Source: Ehretia macrophylla
Taxonomy: Eukaryota; Streptophyta; Magnoliopsida; Boraginales; Ehretiaceae
DNA: 64,000 nt
Reading direction: 5' to 3'
NCBI GenBank assembly: GCA_037974665.1
Contig: CM075767.1
Span: 4,427,501 to 4,491,500, forward strand
In this document: positions 36,777-47,355 of the stretch, one piece after another
Numbering within the stretch: the first letter of the stretch is position 1
How the letters are laid out: every line of letters starts with the position of its first letter
The notes under the pieces: model-generated
The model's database searches: none
What the model was told of the DNA's origin: nothing
What the model saw: the letters and a program-made list of their open reading frames with translations, nothing else
Program-made: the position numbers and the translations under genes

Positions 36777-38065
36777 ATGACTAGTAGACCGAGGACCAGA
36801 GGTAGGCCTGAGGTAACTGATGAGGTTCTGAGAAATGTGGCACCAGGCCAAGTTAGGGGTGATGATCATAAAGGTGCAGCTTTTGATAGGATAAACAAGA
36901 TCATGGCCGGTCAGGCACAGTTACTAGCAAGGTAGGCTGCCCAAACACAGGCATTGCAGAATCAGTTACTGAACGCACAGGGTGGGTACCATAGTCGTGG
37001 TACACTGAAAGAGTTTTTAGGGTATTATCCACCGCGGTTTCAGGGGGAGTCGGATGATAGGAAAGCTGAGGCGTGGATTAGTAAGGTGGAGAAGATTTTT
37101 GACCCTCTTATTATACCGATGAGCGGAAGGTCACCTTTGCCGTGTACTTGCTGGATGATGAGGCAAAGGAGTGGTGGCGCACGGTGAAAACTAGCTGAGA
37201 GACTCAGGGTATTCCGTATGTTTGGGATACCTTTCTGATAGCTTTCAGGGCGAAGTATGTCCCGAGGATCGCGAGGGAGCGGAGAGAGGCAGAGTTTCTA
37301 GCCTTAGTACAAGGAAATGCTTCAGGGGCTTAGTATGAGGCCACTTTCACTAGGCTGTCCCGGTATGCACCAGAGTATGTGGCTGACGAGGAATGTAAGA
37401 CTCGTAGGTTCATGTTGGGGTTGAGGCCTGAGATTCAGGATGCGATGGCCCTGAATCAGTATGATATACTTACTGAGGCCTTTGATGCAGCTTCTAGACT
37501 GGAGAAGAGAAAGGGGGAGCAGATCGAACCTAGTCAGCCTGGCAAGAGGCTCTTTCAGCCGCAGGGTCAGCAGGGTATGTATAGACCTTCGGTACAGCAG
37601 GGTGGTTACAGGCCTGCAGTGCAGCAGGGTTCTTTCAGACTGCAGGGTCAGCAGGGTTACTATCGGCCTCAGTTTCAGCAGGGGTCTTATCAGGCTCAGG
37701 TGCAGTTTAAGCCAGCCCCGTCTCAAGGTTGGTATAGGCCTAGTGTTACGTCACCTCAGCAGCAGGCTGGTACAGCTGCTTACTCAGTTTCTGGGTCTTC
37801 TGGAGGCAGTGTCAGTACACCGATACCGCTGTGTACTTATTGTAAATGTACAGGCCATCTGGAGGCCGACTGTCGGAAGAAGGCAAGGACGTATTTAGGT
37901 TGCGGCAGCAACCAACACCGGGCGAGGGATTGCCCCAGGTATCAGAGTTCTATGGGTCAGCCAACAGTCCAGGGTTATCAGGGTGGACCAGCAGCAGGCT
38001 CAGGCTCAGGCCTACGCAGTGGACTTGGAGGAATTGCCAGAGGTGGCAGCAGTGGTGAAAGGTAA
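36777..38065 (+). pseudogene. Element C gag (capsid and zinc knuckles), broken
   Basis: Begins MTSRPRTRGRPEVTDEV, parallel to element B's gag. Recognisable parts: capsid (FLGYYPPRFQGESDDRKAEA near 37015-37075; RPEIQDAMALNQYDILTEAF near 37425-37485), a long Q/G/Y-rich linker with repeated RPSVQQG/ QGQQG phrases, and the zinc-knuckle region near 37830-37925. It is a fossil with several breaks. Sequence after it (38066-38230) still resembles the start of the protease of A and B, but decayed. Confidence 0.88.
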
Positions 38066-38229
38066 TTTACTTATTCTCAACCAATTAAATATCATATCTC
38101 CTTGAGTGCAACGTGCTAAAATGTGAATAGAGAGTTTGCCTTATATGATTAAAGTTAGCACGTGCATCATATCAGTTGGTGACTGAGTAGTATGTGACGC
38201 TGAGGCATATGAAATTCCGATTAGGGGTC

Positions 38230-38665
38230 AAGCTACCTTATGACTATACATTGATTATTGGGATTCTTATTTGGTGATTTTATACGACATTCTTCCTCGA
38301 GATTTCTATATGGGGATTCTTATTCAGTATACTTCTTTGGACTTCTTCTATGGTATTTTTTATGCGGTATTCTTATGTGGAATTCTGATACAGTATTATC
38401 CGCAGTTCTTATATTGGGATTATTATATGGTATTCTCGCTTGGTGATCTTGTTGAAGCTCTTACTTGGTATTCTTGGTTGGTGCTCTATTACGGAATCTA
38501 TGTTTGGCATTTTCTTCAATGATTATTTGAGATTCTCATCCGGAAGTCTTAGTCAGTGTTCTTATTCAGCGTTCCTATTCAAGCTTCTTGTTCGGTATTC
38601 CTAGTTGACCTACTTAGTTGGTATTCAGAATTTGGTTTTCGGTCTTTCATTCCGTATGTTTGAGC
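38230..38665 (+). repeat. T-rich degenerate short repeats in place of pol
   Basis: About twenty loose copies of a phrase like GGTATTCTTATT(T/C)GG spaced by 15-25 bases. They occupy the place where pol would be in A and B. I see no homology to pol here. Open reading frames in it are low-complexity and not convincing. Confidence 0.55.
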
Positions 38666-38705
38666 TAGCAGTACTTGGGTGAAGAATTGCGAGGACGCAA
38701 TTGTT

Positions 38706-38720
38706 TTAAGGAGGGGAGAA
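38706..38720 (+). other. Polypurine tract of element C
   Basis: TTAAGGAGGGGAGAA directly before the 3' LTR, the same as in B. Confidence 0.88.
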
Positions 38721-41407
38721 TGTGAAACCCCACTTTTCTATCTTATCTCGATTTGCGTGCTTTACCTCGTTTTGCATGAATTGACCTATTTATGTCCTAT
38801 ATGACTTAGAATGTGTTAAATATGTGATTAATACTCCTAATACATGCTAAGTGTGCATTCGTGAAATTTTCATAAAAAACGGAATCATAAATTTTATCAT
38901 TGATTTTTGTGAATAGTATTTTGAACACGTGTCCGCTAAAATTTTCACAGGGGTGTTTTAAATGTTTTAAAACCTAGTCATCGGGAATTAATAGACCCGT
39001 GTTTGATTAAAACGGATTTGGAATCGATTTTGGAATTTTAAAGGTTTTTACACTTTCTTTTGCAAAAATTGAGTTTTAAGCCGACTCGGGTGTAATTGTT
39101 TAAATGTAAAACTTCTTGTCACTTAAAAATAAATTACTTGAGATATCTTAGGAGTTGCATAATTAGTTTGAGCAAGAAATAGCTAAAGTGAATTAAAAGA
39201 CTAAAAATACAAAAAAATGCTAACTTTGACTTTTACTATTTTATTTGACCAAGCCTATTTATGCATAATATATCAATATTTCTCACAAAATAACTCAAAA
39301 CACACTCATTTCTCACTCACATGGCCGAAACTCCATAGCCTTTCTTGAGGAGTTTTTCAACATTTTTTCAAAGCAAATTTTTCATTAAAAGTTGCAATTA
39401 AAGGCCAATCTTCATCAACCAAAGCTTGATTCCACCTCTTGAGCATCCATTGAGCATCTTTCTAGCTTCATAACACATCAAAGGTGAGAGAAAAATTCTA
39501 GATCTCAAAAGTCATTTTTTATGTTTTTGCTTATAATTGCATTTTGAACAGTTAGAATGTTAATTTGAAGTTATATTATTGCTCAGTGCATGCTAGGGAT
39601 CATTTATGTGTATTACTACGAGATTTGAACCGTTGTAGCGAAATTATTTATTTTCGGGTATTAAAAGTTGATTAACTAGCTATTTGATGAATATCTTGAG
39701 TTGTTGTGGTTGGAATCGATTGCCGTCGATTTCTAAAAGTTTGTTAATTACGTGGTAGCGCCATTATAATGTCAAATTTTCGATTGCGATGTTTGTGTGA
39801 AAATTCAAAATTTTCAGCCTAGGTGCATTAGGGTTTTAGGGTTGTTGGGCATGATTTGGATGTGTTTTGGTTGGTTTCTGAGAGGCCTAATGTAGTTGAT
39901 TGAATGGGTGAGTGATAGAAACTGGTTTGGAGTTGTTTGGATTAGTGAAATGTAAGATATGATTATTTGAAGTTTAGGTTGGCTTTCTTTAAAATGTTGT
40001 TATATGCCTTTAGATGATCGGGTGGTGTTTGAGTGATTGAACTATGAGTTGTTGATGGTTAGATTAGGGTTTGGTTGTGTGTCTAATGTATGTTAAGTTG
40101 GGTGGCCTACTTTGTCATCTAACTTAATTGTTTCATGATTATATAGTTGATGATTGTTAAATATTGTTTAATTGATTGTTGAAATACGGATTAATTGATT
40201 ATTGATTATTGATTGTTGTTACAAAACTGTGAGGAGCACGCTCGGGGTTAATCCGGGGTGTTACATGGTTAACTAATTGTTATTGTTTTTATTGGTCGGA
40301 AGTCGGGCAGCCAATATTGTTGACTTCTCGAATTGTTATTGTTATTGTTATTATGAGTCGAGAGTCGGGCAACCAATGTTGTTGATTTCTCGAATTGTTA
40401 TTGTTATTGTTATTATGAGTCGAGAGTCGGGCAGCCAATGTTGTTGACTTCTCGAATTGTTATTGTTATTGTTATTGTTATTATGAGTCGAGAGTCGGGC
40501 AGCCAATGTTGTTGACTTCTCGAATTGAGTCCTATTGTTATGAGCTTTGATAATGTTGTGTCACCTCGGGAGGCATCCTGGGCTGCGGGCACAGTTGTCA
40601 TGGCTAATCCCTAACTCGCATGGGCGGAGAGGCCATGGGGTGTGGGTCTAGGTCAAGGTACCTCAGGATTGTGTCATTGAGTTTGGAGGAGTTGATGAAC
40701 ATTGAATTGGTGTATGGAGCTTCATCAGCCAATGTATCGTATCCTTATCGTGTGTTTACTATTATTGCTATTGTTGCATTTATAATGATTATTAATGTTC
40801 ATTGTGTGTTTACTGCTCAAAGGATGATTTTCAAGGAGTATAGTAAACACTGTTCGAGATCTATCGGATCCTCACTGGGCTTGTTTTATATAAGCTCACT
40901 CTCAATTATTGCATGCATACAGGTGTTACTGAGCCTAACTTCGGGTACGTGCCTCTTGAAGAGGGAAATGTGCCTATCGTGGATGAGTCTTATGTGCAGG
41001 AGTCTTTGCCATGAGATTGTTTGTAGTTGATATATTATGATGTATTATAAACTTACTTTAACTTAAAGACTTATGTATGATGGTTTGGAAGTCTTTCTTT
41101 TGATCATGTTTAGATTACTAAGTTGGTTTATAATCTATTTTGAAATGTATGTATAGTCTATGTATGAAGTTGGAACGGAGGCGTATAACTATGAACAGAT
41201 TGTAGAAGGAATGATAATTGTATAACATGGTTATGTGGTATGTTGTTAACTTATTTGAGGGGTTGATTGTTGTATGCTTGTGGAGTTTGGTTGTATGGTT
41301 TTGTAGAGGTTGGTTTAGAGCCTCGGTGTCCTAATTACTGTCGTTATACTGCCGAAATTATGTTGCGTCCTGACTGATTGTAGGAGGGGTCGAGTTGGGG
41401 CGTGATA
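38721..41407 (+). repeat. Element C 3' LTR
   Basis: 2687 bp. Same landmarks as the 5' LTR: hairpin at 40877-40897, minisatellite with four units at 40296-40530. Ends TTGGGGCGTGATA. Confidence 0.93.
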
Positions 41408-42506
41408 TACCCTGATCCTACGACCCATTTCTCCCAAGGTAGGTCTGTATGCCCCAACGAGGTGAACCACGCCTCTAGGGTAAAGGAGTATGCCCCAGCG
41501 AGAAAGGGAATAGGCACCGTGGTAGCCGAGCTAGACCGACAGCCTGATGCTGCCTAAAGTTTCTCCACACTACCATGTTCGAGAAGGTTGCGCAACCTGA
41601 AACACGATCACGAGAACCAAGTAGTATCAATAATCACATTTGAGGGACGACAAAGTAGGCCACTTTCGTAATTAGTCACAATATAAGCTTTTACACATGA
41701 AATAACCAAATGAGCACAAAGGGGTAAAAATCATACTTTTCCATGAAACTCTATAAGTAGCTCAAATATACCTTAGACATGCATTTAGACATACAATAGG
41801 AAACTACAAGTTAATACAAGTGCTAATCAATCAATTTTCCACGTTTTTCCCCTTTGACAACTAAGCAATTTTACTACTATACGAGATTCAAGGTTCCAAT
41901 TCCACAACCCGACCATACTACATCCCTAAGGATATTAAAAGGCACTTATCCAAGCCTTAAAAACCTGCTTTGGAGACAAAAGCTCGGGAAGGTCCCGAGT
42001 CGATTTTAACTACAACTACCCTAACCGCCCTTCAAATCAATGCAACAAAAGCACCAAAAGTGCTTACATGCCTAGTAGGTACCTAATCTAAGGTTCAATT
42101 GTGCCCGAATTACGTTTTACGAAAACCCCCTTTTAAATTTTAGCTAAATTCACATTTTAATCCAATTCTGTGCAAATTAACTTTACACAAGCATTTATCT
42201 ATGTTAATTAGCTCCTAGAGCACCTATAGATAGCCTCGAATCAAGCTCATAAGTAAGTTTTGGCAAAACCCTAACTTTGGCACTATTCATCATCACCTAC
42301 AACTTTAATTTCAACTTCTAACCATTCTAGTTGCCATCTAGCTTCAAAAAAGAGCTCTACAAGTTCTAGAGGAAGTATTTCAAGCAACAATAAACAATTT
42401 CATAGCTATAATCAACAATTACTAAAAATTCAAAAATTGACATAAACATGTAAATGAAAAAATATGCAAAGTCCCTCACAATTTTCAAGTTGTAGATGGT
42501 TGAAGT
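41408..42506 (-). repeat. LTR fragment K, right part
   Basis: Resumes K with CGATCC-like TACCCTGATCCTACGACCC, parallels LTR H (26180-26450) through AGGTTGCGCAACC, and reaches a donor-like CCCTCAC (minus: GTGAGGG) near 42473. It is cut at 42506 by copia element L; GAAGT (42502-42506) would be L's left target copy. Confidence 0.8.
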
Positions 42507-42697
42507 TGAAAGTGCTAAGCCAACATAAGATATCATGTCTATAAATAATCATTAGTTGGATTCAAGATCGAGAATGTCATGCATGAATACCTTGACATAG
42601 CCGAAAGCTACATAGGCTATCTACAAAAATTTTGCAAGTTTCATAACAAGAATCAACATGCTAACATTCCATTATATCCATCGATTATCAACACTAG

Positions 42698-42745
<48 letters not shown>

Positions 42746-43307
42746 ACTATACATATATAAGTAGAGAGGTTCAAAGGTATACCTCTCTTGTAGATCACTT
42801 TGGAGAAGATGTAGAAAGATGACAAGCCTTTGAATCCTTCCAACTTGAAGGCCCTAGTTGGTCTACCAAGCATCCAAAGTTCTACCCCACCTTGAAGATA
42901 GATTGTGCTAGTATATCTTCAATGTACGAAGCTATGAATAAGTGGTTTTGGATCAAAAAACAAAAGCTTTATGATCTACTTGCCATGGCCAAAAGTTGTA
43001 GATCAAAAATGAAGAAGATGAAGTTATCTCTCCTCTCCTTATGCATTGGTCGAATATGTAGGTATATGTATGTGAAGTTCTCACATGAAGATAGAGTATA
43101 TTATCATCTAATATAAGCTAATAGTAAATTAAGTGACCAATCACTATTGTTACCTTTTCATGACAAGTCATACAAGCCATTAGATTTCAATCATTAGCAT
43201 TAGATGATAAAAGATGACAACTTTCTCTCTCCTCTCTCCCTTGGCCGAAATTGCAAGTGGGTGGAGAGAGACTGTTGTCTTCTATTATTATATATATATA
43301 TAACATA

Positions 43308-43341
<34 letters not shown>

Positions 43342-44968
43342 CCTACTTTATTAGATAACCAATCACAATTGCTTTCTTATAAAGTTAAAGCCATGCAAAT
43401 CCTACAATCCAATGATAACTTTATTCTCTCTCTTGACACTTGTCAAAAAGGTTTTATCAACAAAAGCAATGGTCAATATTCTATTGTCTTTATTCAAAAA
43501 TGAATCCTATCCATTCATTTCAAATTCAAATGACTAGGATTGATGGCATGAACTATCCTAGTCATCAATCTCTACATGCACATGCCACATGTAATTATCT
43601 AGTCATTAATTTGTAATTCACCTTTTGACAACTAAAATGATGACGTGGCATTTCACAAATAACATCATCATTACACATATACATATATAAATACCTTTAT
43701 ATATATATCTATTATTTTCTTGCCCATTCTAATCTCCATTAGAATAAATATATTGAAACAACTTTTCAATATTTACAGTTTGGCCCCAAAAGTTTTGGTA
43801 ATTATAATTTGACCCCAAAACTTTTCAAAATTACACTTTTGGCCCAAATACCAACAAAGATGACTCTTAACACTTTAAAGCCACCAACCACATAAAACAA
43901 GCTCTCGGTGAACTTATTCATGATACTTATTAGTGTGTGACCTTCTAGCTTCATAATCGCGTACCGATGAGAGACTTGATAAACCTCCTTATCTATTTCG
44001 AAAATGTCTCCGTCATTTACCGAAATACCTTCATGCTCATGAGTGACGCACTAGCAACAAACGTATCATGAGAATATAAACGATAATGAAGACGACGTCT
44101 TTTATGAATCCATTTAACCGTCAAGAATTAGCGTGCAGTCCAATCCTTCTATTAAAAATGCCCCGATCGGGAAAGGACCATGAAATGGTTAAGCCCACAT
44201 CCGATACTATGTATAAGTCTGAATCAGTGAAACAAGAGATAACTACCATAGAAAAACTCATTTTCATCACTTCATACTCACCTTGGCCAAGGACTTCCTC
44301 GTTTACCAACCGATCTTAGATATCATAGGATATCGCCTCACGCTGGAGGTTAACAGATCCTATCTTGACAATTACCTGTCAATTCATACCACAAGACTAA
44401 AACGTGAAAGGTTGTAACCCACCTTATAGAAGACGGGCATTGTCCAGACGTAGTATTTAGCCCCTGATATAACCGGCAACCGTAATCTCTCAAGTCTGAG
44501 GATTAATTTGCACAATTCTCAACTAAATAGTAAACTATTAACCTGAAATCATGTAGTTCACTATTTATTGTCACATTCAATGATCTGTACACAGACGATC
44601 ACTCATATGTTTATTAGTCCACATCGTCATGCTGTTCTGGCATTTCGCACATCATCCTTTATAATTAACATCTTTATGTTAATGTAATAACATATGATAA
44701 CCGGTACTCGATTATTGTAGTCCCAGTTGAATAATCTGAAGGGCTATGAATCGTTTCTTAATGTTTATCATATCGAAGAAAAAGTGTGAAATATCCTAAA
44801 CCCTTTTAGAACATTTTCCTTCTCGGATAAACATTAGGGACATATTCATATCGAAGCGGAGAATATAAATATCCTACAAATCATATAGTGTATAAAACAC
44901 ATAAGCATATTCTTATTAAACCTTAATAAGGTCATCTCAAACTTTAGCATTAGGGCATATCCCCAACA
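42507..44968 (-). repeat. Element L 3' LTR (complete)
   Basis: 2462 bp, plus strand TGAAAGTGCTAAGCC...ATATCCCCAACA. It contains (TA)n tracts at 42699-42743 and 43290-43340 and the uninterrupted form of the LINE target (AAAGTTAAAGCCATGCAAAT near 43382-43401). Confidence 0.93.
42699..42743. repeat. TA microsatellite in L 3' LTR
   Basis: Uninterrupted (TA)n of about 45 bp; the matching place in the other LTR (49745-49758) has only about seven units, so it has changed length since insertion. Confidence 0.95.
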
Positions 44969-44983
44969 ATCTCCCACTTGCAC
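44969..44983 (-). other. Polypurine tract of element L
   Basis: Minus strand GCAAGTGGGAGAT directly before the LTR start TGTTGGGG, the usual copia form. Confidence 0.88.
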
Positions 44984-46608
44984 TAATGCTATCAACCATA
45001 GGATCTAGTGCATGTTACATTCGTATCTCTATACTCATCTTCTCCAAGACGGTGATCAATTGTAACTATCTTTACAGGATCAGTGGGTCAATTATAGAGG
45101 CATCTTTAGGAAACTATTCTGTTAAATTATTTTCTATCAAGAAATTCTTGAATTGACTCTTTACAAGTTCGGACTTTTGATGAGATCGGGTTTTTTTAAG
45201 CTTGTGCAAAAAGCCTCTATAATAGTTACCATATCACATGATATCGATTACCATCAATAGACAGAACCTCATTATTTCCAAACATCATAAAAGTCAAGCA
45301 GCATCTTGGCTCAAATAATAACATAACAGTTATTTATCATTATTCGGAACTCTTTCCAATAATTCACAAATCCATTAAATATACTCTTATCCTTTTAAGC
45401 GAATTCTTCTCTAAGAATTTCACTTATTTCCATAAACCTTAAAATTATGGGTTAAAGTTCATATAGAGATCATTATAATAATAAGATCACTAGAACTTTT
45501 ATGTATTCTCTCCGATATCTATCATGTAACTCATTGCATCATATCGTGCCAAGTACTTGTCATTGCATTTAAAGGAGAATGAAAACAGCGAAAGAATTAG
45601 GTGCAAAAACCATTCGCAACGTTTCCTTAATAGTCAGAAGGAAATCTACAAGAAAAGACGGATATCCTGCCATTAAGACTAGAGATCAAAATTTCTTAGA
45701 TATTTCCATCTTAAAGATAACTTTAAGATCGTGACTTGGTGTACAATCAATGAGAAAACAAACAATCATATCAATGTACTTCATAGACATGATACTTACA
45801 AGACATGATTGGTTTACCCAAGAAAAACAACATGATATTAAATTTAATTGGACCTTGGCGAACGAAGGTATCGTAAATTCACAAGACTTGTTAAGGGCAT
45901 GAACTCCCACTAACCTTTCTTATAAATCTAGAAATTATCCTTATTTATTAATGAAAACGATTTCTATCTTTCCATTTTAACCATTTCATCATAGTTACCT
46001 TTCTCTAAATAAACTATGCATGAAGGAGTTTAAATTCTATTTAGCCATAGAATTAAAACATGGTATAAGTTTAAAATCAATTTGAAAGATTATGGTGATA
46101 AAAGATGCATTCTCTAATCTTCTTTTAAAACCCAACATATTCTGGACAAGTCTCATATGCTCCATTTAATTTAATTATTTATTTTGAACAAACTCTTTTA
46201 TCAAAAAGAATAATTAATCCATCAAACTCATTTAGATAGATGTATATAAGAATTCTAGTCTTTAACTCTTGACCATTTCAAAGTTCAAGACAATATATGT
46301 ATGATTTAGTATTTAACCATTTCATTAAATGCTAAGCAATGAAATATAAATGTTTGAGTTTGAAGACATTCTTTCTTCCGATACGCATTCCGACCATTTC
46401 ATTACCATTAATGAAAGATAAACAAAATGCCAATCATTTCTTACAAAGGATCATTTCCAAACTATCCTCTAGAAATGATTGAAAATAGTCACTACTATTT
46501 AAATAAACAATCAAACTAATCCAAACATTTGTAAACATTTTTCAAAATTGGGATCACATACAAAGCCGATCAAAAACAACCAAATCATGCATAAACGGGG
46601 TCTACTAC
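44984..46608 (-). other. Element L internal region without recognisable genes
   Basis: AT-rich sequence between gag and the polypurine tract where a copia pol would lie. No protease, integrase, RT or RNase H motif was found in either strand by reading. Short ORFs here look random. Confidence 0.6.
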
Positions 46609-47355
46609 TCAATCCCTTCTTGCTGAGAGATCTCTTGGCAAGAATGCTACGGCCCGACTCCTCCTATGTCTCCTCCTCCTCCTTCTTCTGTTTCTGTTTT
46701 GGCTGGGCTCAGCCACAGAAGGAGAGGACTCAACATGGGGATCGGGCGCTACACCCAAACCAAGGTTCTGCCAACTAGTAAAAACATTTGGCAACTCATT
46801 CAGTGTGATCTCAATTTTGTGCACGTGAAAGTCCAAGATCAAATGAGAGTAGGATGGTGGAAGAGACAGCAAGATCAAGTCTACCTGAAGTCGGGGATCC
46901 ATAACGAAACCAAATTCCTCCAATTGAGTTACCAAGTAAATCATTCTAAGGCAGTGCTGGCTTACGTCACCCCCTTCCTCAAGTCTCATACTAAAAAGCT
47001 CACGGGTCAACTGGAATCTCATAAACTGACTACGCTCGCCAAAGGATTCCTCCAAACAACGAATGATATCTACGGAATGACGCAGCCCCTCATAGAATCG
47101 ACGCAAATCATCACTCATTGATGAAAGAATGTATCCCCTAGAGCGTATGTCATCCTGGACCCACTTATAGTACGTGATCTTATCAATCTCGGAGGCAGTC
47201 TCATCTATAGGAGCAAATGTCAGGACATCCAGAATATACTCAATTCTCTCAAATCGGAGGACTACCCTTAAACTTTTGTACCATTTCTCAAAGTTTGGTC
47301 CCACTAAATAATCATGATTAAGGATGGACAAAATAGGATTTATGAAAAAAGCCAT
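46609..47355 (-). CDS. Copia-type gag of element L
   Basis: An open frame of 248 codons starting MAFFINPILSILNHDYLVGP. It has the copia gag pattern: NFEKWYKSLRVVLRFERIEY near residues 21-40, YYKWVQDDIRSRGYILSSM near 62-81, EGGDVSQHCLRMIYLVTQLE near 126-146, and SLPPSYSHLILDFHVHKIEI near 168-187, followed by a proline/serine-rich and then strongly arginine-rich tail (about 228-245). By family, this coats element RNA in particles. It is the only recognisable protein of element L, and it is short for a copia gag. Its openness could mean recent activity or chance. It belongs to a fossil element. Confidence 0.8.
   Translation of the reverse strand: MAFFINPILSILNHDYLVGPNFEKWYKSLRVVLRFERIEYILDVLTFAPIDETASEIDKITYYKWVQDDIRSRGYILSSMSDDLRRFYEGLRHSVDIIRCLEESFGERSQFMRFQLTRELFSMRLEEGGDVSQHCLRMIYLVTQLEEFGFVMDPRLQVDLILLSLPPSYSHLILDFHVHKIEITLNELPNVFTSWQNLGLGVAPDPHVESSPSVAEPSQNRNRRRRRRRHRRSRAVAFLPRDLSARRD

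Larger units (their letters stand above)
33865..41407 (+). mobile_element. Element C: gag-only Tekay-like Ty3/gypsy element
   Basis: 7543 bp with two LTRs, an initiator-Met-type primer site, gag, a remnant of protease and a polypurine tract, but no RT, RNase H or integrase. Flanks TACCT (33860-33864) and TACCC (41408-41412) match at four of five bases; solo LTR H shows the uninterrupted site as GTACCCCGATCC. The LTRs differ by several percent, so C is older than B. The gag region is broken in at least three places. It fits the class described in plants as terminal-repeat retrotransposons with gag only, which need pol in trans. Confidence 0.92.

Noticed and set aside
38258-38522. Overlapping hydrophobic ORFs that look like membrane proteins
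   Set aside because: They come from the T-rich phrase array; three frames are all hydrophobic, as expected for such composition.
42699-42743. TA-rich tracts as possible replication origin or matrix attachment sites
   Set aside because: They are simple microsatellites with length differences between the two LTRs of L; no further evidence of such a role.
46666-47121. 151-codon plus-strand ORF
   Set aside because: It is the antisense shadow of the copia gag, which has clear family motifs on the minus strand.
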